Shown here piece after piece: positions 20,084 to 29,040 of a stretch of DNA of 64,000 bases. The notes under the pieces are model-generated. The model saw nothing but the letters and a program-made list of their open reading frames with translations, did not search any database and was not told the origin of the DNA. The stretch is from Conchocele bisecta (lineage: Eukaryota > Mollusca > Bivalvia > Lucinida > Thyasiridae), in NCBI GenBank assembly GCA_029237695.1, contig JAQRGA010000402.1, positions 38,513 to 102,512 of the forward strand. Reading direction: 5' to 3'. The number at the start of each line of letters is the position of its first letter. Position 1 is the stretch's first letter. The position numbers and the translations under genes were made by a program.

Positions 20084-20105
20084 CTGCGACAGTCATACGA
20101 GAATA

Positions 20106-20340
20106 TATTTGTGGCTGTGACTGGAGAAATGGGGCTTATGGGTTTTGTTACCAGCGTAACTCCTGATCAAATATCGCATTAGGCTGATAGCGATGTATAC
20201 GGCTCGTTAGAAGCATGACGGCTGTTTCATTGATGGAATGGTGAACAGTGCAGAACCTGATCAGACTGCGGATGCACAGGCTGATTTGGATCTACACTGC
20301 TTGCAAACCCTATTAGCACATTTCTCTTGTCGTAGCCACA
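20106..20340. repeat. Foldback repeat (GACTGGAGAAATGGGG family), full copy
   Basis: Starts gtggctgtgactggagaaat 23 bases upstream of a NUP155 acceptor and ends tctcttgtcgtagccaca. The interior has gatcaaatatcgcattaggc, ttcattgatggaatgg and ctgatttggatctacact. Confidence 0.75.
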
Positions 20341-20820
20341 TTGGGGGGCTGTGATTGGTATAATCAAAACTGAATATTAACAGAAAATATAAATGTTCAG
20401 GCCTGAAATTAGAATAGCCTGATCTGGTGCCAGGTGGTCACCACACTGCTGAACAGCCATTGTCAGCCTCGTATATAACAACAGCAGTGTTGAGCCTAGA
20501 ACTCGCACCCAGGACAACAGTGGACGTTCTTACATTACATTTTAGGAGTTCTTATATTTTTTGGAACGTTGACATTTTAAGGTGAGAAAATGACTTTCCA
20601 TTGTAAATATACTTTACCACATTAAATAGGAAAGTTTTAACTGTTGATAGAAACATATTTGCGCCGGTTATTAGACGAGAAATGAGTTTATGGGAGATCT
20701 CTATGTAGAGCGGAGTGGCATTTCATCAGGAAACCGGTTCACTTTTTTATAGGAAACATTTTACACCGGCGCGGAGTGCAGCACCAGTGACTGGAACAAT
20801 GGAACCTCTCTAAACCGGAC
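20341..20820. repeat. SINE-like fragment and start of pogo-like MITE
   Basis: aatattaacagaaaatataa, aggcctgaaattagaatagc and ctgatctggtgccagg are shared with the GTTTAACGG repeat family. Around 20755-20822 a short piece (ttttacaccggcgcggagtg) is shared with 33530 and 44275, then aacctctctaaaccggacaa opens a pogo-like MITE that runs into the 17-bp minisatellite. Confidence 0.5.
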
Positions 20821-20822
20821 AA

Positions 20823-21286
20823 CCTGGGAGGTCCCCACGGCTGGGAGGTTCCCACGGCTGGGAGGTCCCCACGGCTGGGAGGTCCCCAGGGCTGGGAGGT
20901 CCCCACGGCTGGGAGGTCCCCACGGCTGGGAGGTCCCCACGGCTGGGAGGTCCTCAGGGCTGGGAGGTCCCCACGGCTGGGAGGTTCCCACGGCTGGGAG
21001 GTCCTCAGGGCTGGGAGGTCCCCACGGCTGGGAGGTCCCCACGGCTGGGAGGTCCTCAGGGCTGGGAGGTCCCCACGGCTGGGAGGTTCCCACGGCTGGG
21101 AGGTCCCCACGGCTGGGAGGTTCTCAGGGCTGGGAGGTTCCCACAGCTGGGAGGTCCCCACGGCTGGGAGGTTCCCACGGCTGGGAGGTCCCCACGGCTG
21201 TGAGGTTCCCACGGCTGGGAGGTCCCCACGGCTGGGAGGTTCCCACGGCTGGGAGGTCCCCACGGCTGGGAGGTCCTCAGGGCTGG
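20823..21286. repeat. 17-bp minisatellite, about 27 copies
   Basis: Tandem gggaggtccccacggct units with c/t and cacgg/caggg variants. The unit is found singly inside pogo-like MITEs (aacctgggaggtccccaggg), and the array starts exactly after such a MITE start (ctaaaccggacaac). The array therefore seems to have grown from a MITE core in a NUP155 intron. Minus-strand open frames through it (up to 174 codons) are by-products of 17-codon periodicity. Confidence 0.9.
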
Positions 21287-21289
21287 GAT

Positions 21290-21349
21290 GATCGTAAATT
21301 TTCGCTTATGATCGTTTTAGTCGTACGAAATTTAGTGAAACGGGCCCCA
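21290..21349. mobile_element. Terminal fragment of GGGGCCCGTTTCACTAAAC MITE
   Basis: Ends gtacgaaatttagtgaaacg then ggcccc at 21349, five bases from the splice donor of the next NUP155 exon (21355). Confidence 0.75.
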
Positions 21350-21354
21350 GGTAC

Positions 21355-21497
21355 CTGGTAGGCGAGCTCGTAGAGGTATCCATCCTTGGCAGCCATAAAG
21401 ATGCGGCCGGTGTCGGGGCCTGCGATGGCCAGCATGTACGCGTTGTCTGTCGGCAGGTAGAACAGAGGCTCAGGTAGCAGGTGCATCTCCTCGAAGT
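21355..21497 (-). CDS. NUP155: NUP155 exon
   Basis: Acceptor tgtgccgttgcag and donor CAG|GTACCT bound 143 bp: two bases complete Asp, then 47 codons FEEMHLLPEPLFYLPTDNAY, MLAIAGPDTGRIFMAAKDGY and LYELAYQ. Human Nup155 reads [41 protein letters not shown], so identity is high. It forms blades of the N-terminal propeller (Pfam Nucleoporin_N, PF08801). Phase 1 in, phase 0 out, matching both neighbours. Confidence 0.95.
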
Positions 21498-21889
21498 CTG
21501 CAACGGCACAAAGGCACAGCTCCAGATAAGGTGCGCTGCGTATTGTCGTATTTTACGCACATATTTTAGCAGAATACGCATTGATTATCAACAGTGGGAG
21601 TATAAAATACTCACATCAATGTGAAAATACGCATTTATTTTCAAATCGAGTAGTGGAAATACTGTAATAAAGTTAAACATTTACTTAGTTCAGCTGCAAA
21701 AAGCAATTTTCACTTCAAAGAAGGGAATTAAGTATATTTTCAACTGTATTACAGTATAAATAAGTGAACAAGTAATAATACACTCAAATAAGTGAATGTT
21801 TAAATTTGTTTTATGTTTTAATCATTTGTTACCTATTTAATAATGATGAAAATCAATAATTCATTTGTAACCAGATGGCAGCGGCCCGC

Positions 21890-22600
21890 CTGTCGAGCCC
21901 GCCGAGGCATTTGATGGTCTCAGAGTGCATTTATTTGAAGTTTGAATTAAGGGCTGTGGAAATATAAGGTATGTAAAAGCTTAGAATGAAAATATGGATG
22001 ATAACAATAATTATTTGAAATAAATTGGAGTAAGTAACTTTAACACAAATTTCAATGTCATTTGACCTTGGGCATATGGACCACATGGGCAAGCTATGGA
22101 ATGACAATATGGCTGATGAAAAGGAAGTATTGGAAGTTGGAAGTAAATTGGAGTAACAATTGTGGAGAGATAGGGTATGTAAAAAGTTTAACGCAGATTT
22201 TATAATAACGCAAACTTCTAAGTCATTTGGCCTTGACCTTGGGGCACAGGGGCCGCATGAGTGAGACACAGAATAAATATATGGATGATGAACAATAAGA
22301 ATACAAAGTTTAGGTATCTGAAAACTTCAACGCAAATTTTTACAAACATTTAACGCAAACTTCTAAGTCATTTGATCTTGACCTTGGGGCACAGGGGCCA
22401 CATGAGTGGGACACAGCATGAATATATGGATGATGACTAATAAGCATATGAAGTTTCAAGTCAATGTGATTTAGGACTGCAGAGATATAAGGTATTTAAA
22501 AATTTAACGCAGATTTCGGACGGACAGACGCACACACAGACACCCGGACGTCATTGTCATCCACTATGTCTCACTTTCCACAAGCGGGCCCGTCAAAAAT
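21890..22600. repeat. Interspersed repeat, CCTTGACCTTGGGGC family
   Basis: Close relative of 14580-15170: begins gcccgccgaggcatttgatg, repeats ggtatgtaaaa, aactttaacgcagatttt, cttgaccttggggcacaggg and gaatatatggatgatg, ends with gacggacagacgcacac. Lies in a NUP155 intron. Confidence 0.75.
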
Positions 22601-22689
22601 AAAATACACATTTAATTTGAAATCAGCAGGAACAATACTCTTTAGACACAAAGCTTATCTGGAGCTCCGACTACAATTGTTTCCAAGCT

Positions 22690-22865
22690 GTGCCTGATAA
22701 ATAGAGAATAGTAGGTTAGTGTCGTGAATGGGAAAAGATATCTGGCAAGGCTTAGGAAACGGGATGGGCGAGGCTTTGCCGAGCACATCTCGTTTCCTTG
22801 CCACGCCAGATATTTTTCCCAGTCAAGGCACTAACCTATTATTCTATTTATCCCGTAAACACTAC
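22690..22865. repeat. Foldback repeat, TAGGTTAGTGCCGTGAATGGG family
   Basis: ataaatagagaatagtaggt and ctaacctattattctattta are inverted, with ggaaacgggatgggcgaggc / gcacatctcgtttccttgcc in the arms. Other copies at 44057-44206, 46270-46405 and 58762-58930. The part to its right (caaccgcacatatgcatacg .. cacggcacatacgccctg) also recurs at 33110 and 58990. Confidence 0.75.
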
Positions 22866-23080
22866 AAATAGCTTTAAAATGCACAAAATAACCCCAGCTG
22901 TATCCTCAAAATCAGAGAATCGACTAGTATGACAACCGCACATATGCATACGCAGTGATTAGGTCGTATTGACAGGATATCAAAAATGTTTCACGGCACA
23001 TACGCCCTGTGTTGACGGGATAAAGTTGATAAGAAAGACGGCAGCCTGATATTCTCTGTGTCTCTGGCTTCAGTACATAC

Positions 23081-23173
23081 CGGCCTGGTTGTGGGTGAAA
23101 CTGGCCCCCAGGAGGACAATGTCCACGGGCGTGGCCAGACACAGCAGGAACTGGATGTGGGGCTGGAATGTAC
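23081..23173 (-). CDS. NUP155: NUP155 exon
   Basis: Acceptor gtgtatttccag and donor CG|GTATGT bound 93 bp: [20 protein letters not shown] then LGASFTHNQA. Human reads [25 protein letters not shown]. The ATPVDIV core is diagnostic for Nup155/Nup170 proteins. Phase 1 on both sides. Confidence 0.95.
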
Positions 23174-23609
23174 CTGGAAATACACGGACCATGATTCCTG
23201 GACTGGCATGATGTGGGGTCGTCATTGATGCTGATCAGGATCTACACTGGTTGCAAAACCTATAAGCCCCATTACTCCAGTGATAGCCACACATACAGAT
23301 GAGAATGTACCTGCTTGGCAGGAGCGCTGCATGTTCAGCAGTGGAACAACATCCTGATCTGGTGCCAGGCACCCAGGGTACACAAGATCACTTGTGAATT
23401 CCAGTAACGACAACTGACTCATCAATAACAGTTAAGGTGTGGATCTCGACATGGATGAATCCATCGTTTCGTGTTGTGTGTGTATCCCATTATCAAACTG
23501 TGTGGATCTCGACATGGATAAATCCATCGTTTCGTGTTGTGTGTTATCAAACTCATGGGTGGCAGGTGGGAGCATGCGATGGGTAATTTAACGATCGGGA
23601 TTGATCCTT

Positions 23610-23755
23610 ACCGGAATCGCGAACGGAGTCCTGGTTTGATGCCCCCACCCAATGCACAGGTTGAATGTGGGATTGAACCTGTTGGCCCGGCTTTAAATGA
23701 CCTTAGCTGTTGATAGGCCGTTAAACACCATTAAACAAACAAACCCATCATAAAA
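23610..23755 (-). repeat. SINE-like repeat, minus orientation
   Basis: Ends atgaccttagctgttgatag, gccgttaaacaccattaaac and aaacaaacaaac; the part before holds gtttgatgcccccacccaat and gattgaacctgttggcccgg. Same family as 6055-6300, with the tail at the (AAAC)n side. Confidence 0.65.
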
Positions 23756-24172
23756 CTCCAATTTCAATTGACGGGCCCCTTATGTTGGAATCCTGTCCTT
23801 ACAGAAACAGAGTTTAGCAGCATAAACCATTACCTGACAAAATAGAATAATACGCCATATACAGTTGATCAGGGTCAGCGGGGAAAAAGGGGGAAAATGG
23901 AGGTATTCTTGGCGACTATCGCATTTACATGCTAACCAGTTTTGCCCGACAAACTTTATATCAAATGTCTGGTATAGCTCGACGTGATTTTGTACATAAG
24001 AAGATGTGCGATTTTTCATGAAAAACATTTACATGATATTTGCTGTCAATGACGTCGAGAGTTGATGGAATTTTATTCCGCATTTGCTCTGAATATTTCG
24101 TCAACTGTCGGCGTCATTTACAAAATATTGTGATGTTTGTAAATATATTTCATCAGATACCGCATATCTGTT

Positions 24173-24422
24173 TAACCCTTATACCGCTACACACAACAAT
24201 TGTCGTCTGCTGTTGCTTTTATATCTTGCCTTATTTATCAATAAAAATATGGTTTGACAGCACTTCAGAATCATTTCCAATGGAAATGATTCTGAAGTAC
24301 TGCCAAAGGCATGTCATAAATTATTCTAACGGGCTGTCAAAGCATGTTTTTGATGATAAAAATGGAAAATAAAAAGAAAAGAACAGCAGACGACAAAAAA
24401 TTATGATAGCGGTGTAAGGGTT
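24173..24422. mobile_element. MITE, TAACCCTTATACCGCTA termini
   Basis: Starts taacccttataccgctacac and ends tagcggtgtaagggtta. A centre hairpin (cttcagaatcatttccaatg / gaaatgattctgaagtactg) and the pair gtcgtctgctg / cagcagacgac are inside. Other copies: 27482-27675, 39825-39966, 40697-40850, 47290-47510 and the one split by the Tc1 element at 47801. Confidence 0.8.
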
Positions 24423-24475
24423 AAGTACAAATGCACATGGCTTGTCTCAATAGTGAACTGGAGTGGACAACTCAC

Positions 24476-24546
24476 CGGGCTTGAGTTTAACCAAGGCTGC
24501 AGCTAGAATGGTCTCGTAGATGCCATCGAAGTACGCCAAATCTCCA
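24476..24546 (-). CDS. NUP155: NUP155 exon
   Basis: Acceptor gttgatatttccag and donor CG|GTGAGT bound 71 bp: one base completes Gly, then [20 protein letters not shown] and LKP. Human Nup155 reads [24 protein letters not shown]. Phases 2 in, 1 out, agreeing with the exons at 26012-26108 and 23081-23173. Confidence 0.95.
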
Positions 24547-25277
24547 CTGGAAATATCAACAGGGTTAATCAGAAATACACGTGTATCGGTGAATCCTGAC
24601 TAAACTAGAAACTGACCTGACCACAAGTGTATCACCTCCGCGCTGTCACAAAATCAATGTAAACAAGGATGTTCGGGTAGCCATTATCTCTGCAACAGTG
24701 AGTGAGATTCATCTACTTCTTTATCATCTCAATATTTACATTTCATACCACGTCCTGCGAGAGTAACCCAAACATACAGACGAGAGTTGTCATTCTTGCT
24801 TGTGAAACACCTTTGGTCTACATATGCTTGAGGGAGGCTTCTCATGAAAATAATGCAAGGGATATTCAAGTTTTGCTCCAGACACAATTAAAACAGGAAA
24901 AATATAAAGGGAGGCAACTCAAGTTAGTAAGGCAAGACACAGAGATTGATTCACTAACTGGTGAGCATTATAAGGTTCGACCATGTCCAGCCGTGGGTAA
25001 ACGTTTGCCATGGCACGAGGGAACTGTTCGAACTCCAAGACCGTCGGAAATATCGTGCAAATATTTTTTCATATTAAAAGTCAAAGGTTGTGAAAAATGT
25101 TGTCACCTTTTGACGCCATTTACAGAAAACATTGTAAATTTTGTAAACATATTTCATGAAATTACGCTGTCCGAAGGTACAAAATCACATGGCGTGTCTC
25201 ATATGACCTTATGAATAAACATTGTTTTATCGCAATAAGCATCAATATTGCAGGACCCTGTTTGTGAGCCAGGGATC

Positions 25278-26011
25278 AATAACCTCTGTGTTTGAGGTAT
25301 ACGCACCCATCCTCGTACTTCCAGACAAATATATCACTGTCTATGGACAATAACCTCTGTGTTTGAGGTATACGCACCCATCCTCGTACTTCCAGACAAA
25401 TATATCACTGTCTATGTACAATAACCTCTGTGTTTGAGGTTTACACACCCATCCTCGTACTTCCAGACAAATATATCACTGTCTATGGACAATAACCTCT
25501 GTGTTTGAGGTTTACACACCCATCCTCGTACTTCCAGACAAATATATCACTGTCTATGTACAATAACCTCTGTGTTTGAGGTATACGCACCCATCCTCGT
25601 ACTTCCAGACAAATATATCACTGTCTATGGACAATAACCTCTGTGTTTGAGTTTACGCACCCATCCTCGTACTTCCAGACAAATATACACTGTCTATGTA
25701 CAATAACCTCTGTGTTTGAGGTATACGCACCCATCCTCGTACTTCCAGACAAATATATCACTGTCTATGTACAACCTCTGTGTTTGAGGTATACGCACCC
25801 ATCCTCGTACTTCCAGACAAATATATCACTGTCTATGTACAATAACCTCTGTGTTTGAGGTTTACGCACCCATCCTCGTACTTCCAGACAAATATATCAC
25901 TGTCTATGGACAATAACCTCTGTGTTTGAGGTATACGCACCCATCCTCGTACTTCCAGACAAATATATCACTGTCTATGGACAATAAACACTGTGTTTGA
26001 GGTATACGCAC
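25278..26011 (-). repeat. 71-bp minisatellite made of NUP155 exon end plus splice donor
   Basis: Unit starts (cctctgtgtttg, plus strand) lie at 25283, 25354, 25425, 25496, 25567, 25638, 25707, 25775, 25846, 25917 and 25988, so the period is 71 with two shortened units. On the minus strand every unit reads atagacagtgatatatttgt, ctggaagtacgaggatgg and then gtgcgtatacc. This is the last 38 bases of the adjoining exon, its donor and the first about 30 intron bases. Ten extra copies follow the true exon end at 26012. Donor variants are GTGCGT and GTGTGT. Confidence 0.95.
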
Positions 26012-26108
26012 CCATCCTCGTACTTCCAGACAAATAAATCGCTGTCTATGGGCCACCAGGCTCGCTCCACCTCCGGGAAAAGTCCCATCATACGGTTACA
26101 CTGCATCC
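26012..26108 (-). CDS. NUP155: NUP155 exon whose 3' end seeds the minisatellite
   Basis: Acceptor gtgtccag and donor GATGG|GTGCGT bound 97 bp: [19 protein letters not shown], then [13 protein letters not shown]. Human reads [33 protein letters not shown]. The repeat copies downstream encode [13 protein letters not shown], closer to the family consensus (Ile) than this copy (Leu). Phase 1 in, 2 out. Confidence 0.93.
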
Positions 26109-26329
26109 CTGGACACTGTTAAGGCTAACTGCAGACACCCACGTTTTATTGATTTGATTTGTTGTAACGTGATAACACAGGGTTTAACAAGTACTAGTTA
26201 GTCATGGATCAAACGGCAACATCAACACAATAAACACCGAACTTCATTTTCCGACAAATACCCATAGTTCCAAATATAATATTTTATGATCAGATAATTT
26301 GATTTTTTTGTAAAAGCCTACACAGGGCA

Positions 26330-26535
26330 TGAAAATTGTTAAAATTCTCACTCATCCTTACTTTGACAGAGATAGAAAAAATAAAAAAATTACATTAGAA
26401 AACTGGGAATTTCTACTCGTCCTGCATGCATTCCCACTCGTCCTGACGAGTGGGAATGCATGCAGGACGAGTAGGAATTTCCAGATTTTGCCATCTCTGT
26501 GAAAGTAAGGACGAGTGAGAATGTTAACAATTGTC
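26330..26535. repeat. Foldback repeat with perfect inner hairpin
   Basis: Outer arms ctcactcatccttactttga and gtaaggacgagtgagaatg. The centre at 26403-26484 is gaatttctactcgtcctgca / tgcaggacgagtaggaattt, a perfect palindrome with almost no loop. Confidence 0.8.
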
Positions 26536-27119
26536 GTGCCCTGCTACAAATAAGAAGAATAATACTCAAGCAGTTTATATTCCCACAATGCAAGACTGTG
26601 AGTACATGTACGTGCGTCAGAGCTCCAGATAAGCTTTGTGTCTAAAGCGTACTATCACCCCTGATTTCAAAATCATTGCGTATTTTACTTTACAAATGAT
26701 TGATTAGCTTCATTACTAAATACATGTAGGGAACAAATGATAAACATATATAACAAATTTAAACATTCACTTATTTGAGCTGCAAAAAAAACAACACTGT
26801 TTGCTTTTTGCAGCTCAACTATTAGTGAATTTTCAACTTTATGACAGTATTTTCACTACTCAATTTGAAAATCAATGCGTATTTTCACATTGCTGTGTAT
26901 TTTGTACTCCCACTTTTGATAATCAACGCGTATTCATCTAAAATAATTGCGTAAAATACGCCAATGTGCACCTTATCTGGGTCACTGACGTGCGTTACTG
27001 CATATTCTTGTAAAAATACACAGCGAGCAACGTGCTTTGCCTGTGCAAGTAATTTTAATGGTACGGACAAAAATGGAATTTCTGAAACGCGGGCATATAC
27101 CCTGTAACACATAGGATTT

Positions 27120-27265
27120 ATTTGATGTATTGGTGTTTAATGGCCTATTAACAGCTAAGATCATATAAGGCCGGACCAACAGACTCGATCCTGCATTTAA
27201 CCTGCTGTATTGGTGGAAAAATCCCAAAATCAGAGCTGAATATTTACATCGCAAAATATATATTC
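27120..27265 (+). repeat. SINE-like repeat
   Basis: gatgtattggtgtttaatgg, cctattaacagctaagatca and aaggccggaccaacag. Copy of the 6055 family, ending 29 bases from a NUP155 exon. Confidence 0.65.
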
Positions 27266-27293
27266 AACACTGTAACACAAGAATCAAGGATAC

Positions 27294-27420
27294 GACCAAA
27301 CTGTTCCACAAGTTCGGGCGGCAGAGGAACGCGCTTCACGTTGCTGATCTCTGAGTCCAACGCCCGTCTCCGAGAGGATCGGGTAGTCAAAGTCCTGCAG
27401 CCCGCTCACACTTGACAGAG
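27294..27420 (-). pseudogene. NUP155: NUP155 exon with 1-base frameshift
   Basis: Acceptor tttcgccttgacag and donor C|GTATCC bound 127 bp. The first half reads LSSVSGLQDFDYPILSETGV; the second half, one frame over, reads [20 protein letters not shown] then GR. Human Nup155 has VSGMSDMDYP .. [20 protein letters not shown] in one frame, so an extra base sits near 27359 (GTTGGACTC in place of an expected GTTGACTC). The donor phase joins the 26012-26108 exon as FG-R-MQCN. A frame-restoring explanation such as a base-call error cannot be excluded. Confidence 0.88.
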
Positions 27421-27481
27421 CTGTCAAGGCGAAAGGTAGCGGTGAACGGCTCATCAGTTTGAACATTTATGACGTCAATTC

Positions 27482-27675
27482 ACTGGCGACGGAAATTGCC
27501 GTCTGCTGTTTTTCATTTTTGCCTTAATTCTTAAAACAAAAATGGTTTTGACAGCACATGAGAATCGTCTCCAGTGGAGACGATTCTCATGTGTTGTGAA
27601 AACATATTTTTGTTGAGAAATATTGAAAATAAAACATTTCCGACAGACGACAAAATGTAATTCGGTAAGGGTTAA
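27482..27675. mobile_element. MITE, GTCGTCTGCTG family
   Basis: gccgtctgctgtttttcatt at the start, central hairpin gagaatcgtctccag / ggagacgattctcatg, and end cagacgacaaaatgtaattc then ggtaagggttaa. Lies directly upstream (minus sense) of a NUP155 exon. Confidence 0.75.
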
Positions 27676-27847
27676 ACAGACTGGAAAGGACCATGGGAAT
27701 GGAGTGATTGAGTATTACAAATTGACCACTGAAATTACAGGCTTGGTATCACATCGATCCTCACAACACCGCACCACTAGTTGTGAAACTGCTAAAATGG
27801 ATTCATTCATTTCATTGTTATGTTACTAACTCTTCTCTGCCCCCTAA

Positions 27848-28025
27848 CCACAACCCCCCCCCCCCCCCCCCCACACCCTCTGTGTCTGTCTGTTTCGTGG
27901 AATGCTGCCCAAAATTTATTGCTATCAAAACACGCCAAACTTATATTTTTTTTTCATAAAACTATCCAAAGCAGTTTTTTAGAAATGAGCCTCCTTTTTA
28001 TTTCACGAAAATCCGTCAAATAATT
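27848..28025. repeat. Poly-C run and foldback fragment
   Basis: A run of more than twenty C at about 27848-27871 is followed by part of the large foldback element (gtcaaattaattaagtt-like end, ttttttagaaatgagcctcc, tttatttcacgaaaatccg). Confidence 0.65.
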
Positions 28026-28029
28026 AAGT

Positions 28030-28640
28030 TATTTAAAAAAAACTGCCACGGACGGCATTTGCCATACAAATGTCCGTCTGGTTTGCAAGAATTGACAATT
28101 TGACCGATTTTCAAAATGTCAAGAACAAATAAGCAACCTATAAACATAATGGTTCGGAATGTGACTTACCTACTACACTTTCTGAACATTCTAAATTGTA
28201 ATTACACATTTGTTTCTAGTTGTCAGTTAAAATAAATGTCCTAAATCTGTTCTGTTTTGAATGAACCGTCGGTGTTTTTGCGTGTGTCAAAACAAGATGG
28301 CGGTAATTCCGATGTGGACGAGTCCAATGGTTATGAGTAAGGGGTCTTCGCAATCGAATATTGTGAAATTAAGTTGGTCAGTAAATGTGACAAACTGGGC
28401 TGTATTTTTCAATGGTAATAAGTTTAGAATTATGGTTTTGTCTGAAATGTTGTCTGCTGTCATCGCTGTAGCCATTCAGATGGAACCAATGAAGGTAATT
28501 GAGAGCACACAGGCGTTTGTAACACGAGTTCTTGTGAAAAAGCTTTTCAAAGGCCTTATATAATTAATTGTTTGTTCAAATCTATACTATAGATATGTAG
28601 ATCTCTGTTACACTAAATAAAAATTACGTTTTTATCTGAT
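28030..28640. other. No gene recognised; open frames on both strands
   Basis: A 100-codon plus frame (28261-28563) starts in good context (acaagATGGCGG at 28294 in the same frame) but has no family resemblance; the minus strand is also open across it. It could be a first exon or chance. Confidence 0.35.
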
Positions 28641-28659
28641 GTATATTTATTTTTATTCC

Positions 28660-29040
28660 ACCGGGTTTCGAAGAAGAAACGGGTGGCATATAGTGTTTGG
28701 ACCGTCCGTCTGTCCGTCTGTCTGTCCGTCTGTCCGTCCTTCACACTTTTCGGTTAACAAATTTGTCACAGTTTCTCAAATATGCGTATTTTCGCATTGT
28801 TGTGAGTATTTCATACTCCCACTTCTGATAATCAATGCGTATTCTGTTAAAATAAGTAAGTGTACAATATGCCAATACGCACCTTATCTGGAGCGCTGGG
28901 TTGTGGGTTCAATCCCAGCACTAGGCAGGGAAAATAGTTTTATAGTACATTGTATTTGAATTTCCATTCCACTGGAAGAGACTTGAAGTCGAGGTCACAT
29001 CTCAACATGACCTTAGTTGTTGCTGGGACAGTAAACCCTT
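28660..29040 (+). repeat. Interspersed repeats with GTCCGTCTGTCCGTC and a Pol III B box
   Basis: ttccaccgggtttcgaagaa and ggtggcatatagtgtttgga lead into GTCC/GTCT repeats (28704-28738). At 28900-28920 tgtgggttcaatcccagca matches a B box, and tgaccttagttgttgctggg with a taaaccc tail suggests a SINE. Confidence 0.55.

Noticed and set aside
20739..21263. Minus-strand open frame of 174 codons, rich in PSRGDLPAVGTSQPWGP
   Set aside because: It is the translation of the 17-bp minisatellite (17 codons = three units). No start context, no exon structure.
24702..25214. Plus-strand open frame of 170 codons with a hydrophobic start
   Set aside because: It runs through interspersed repeats also present near 6690-6850 and 53600. 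It is antisense to a NUP155 intron and matches no family I know.
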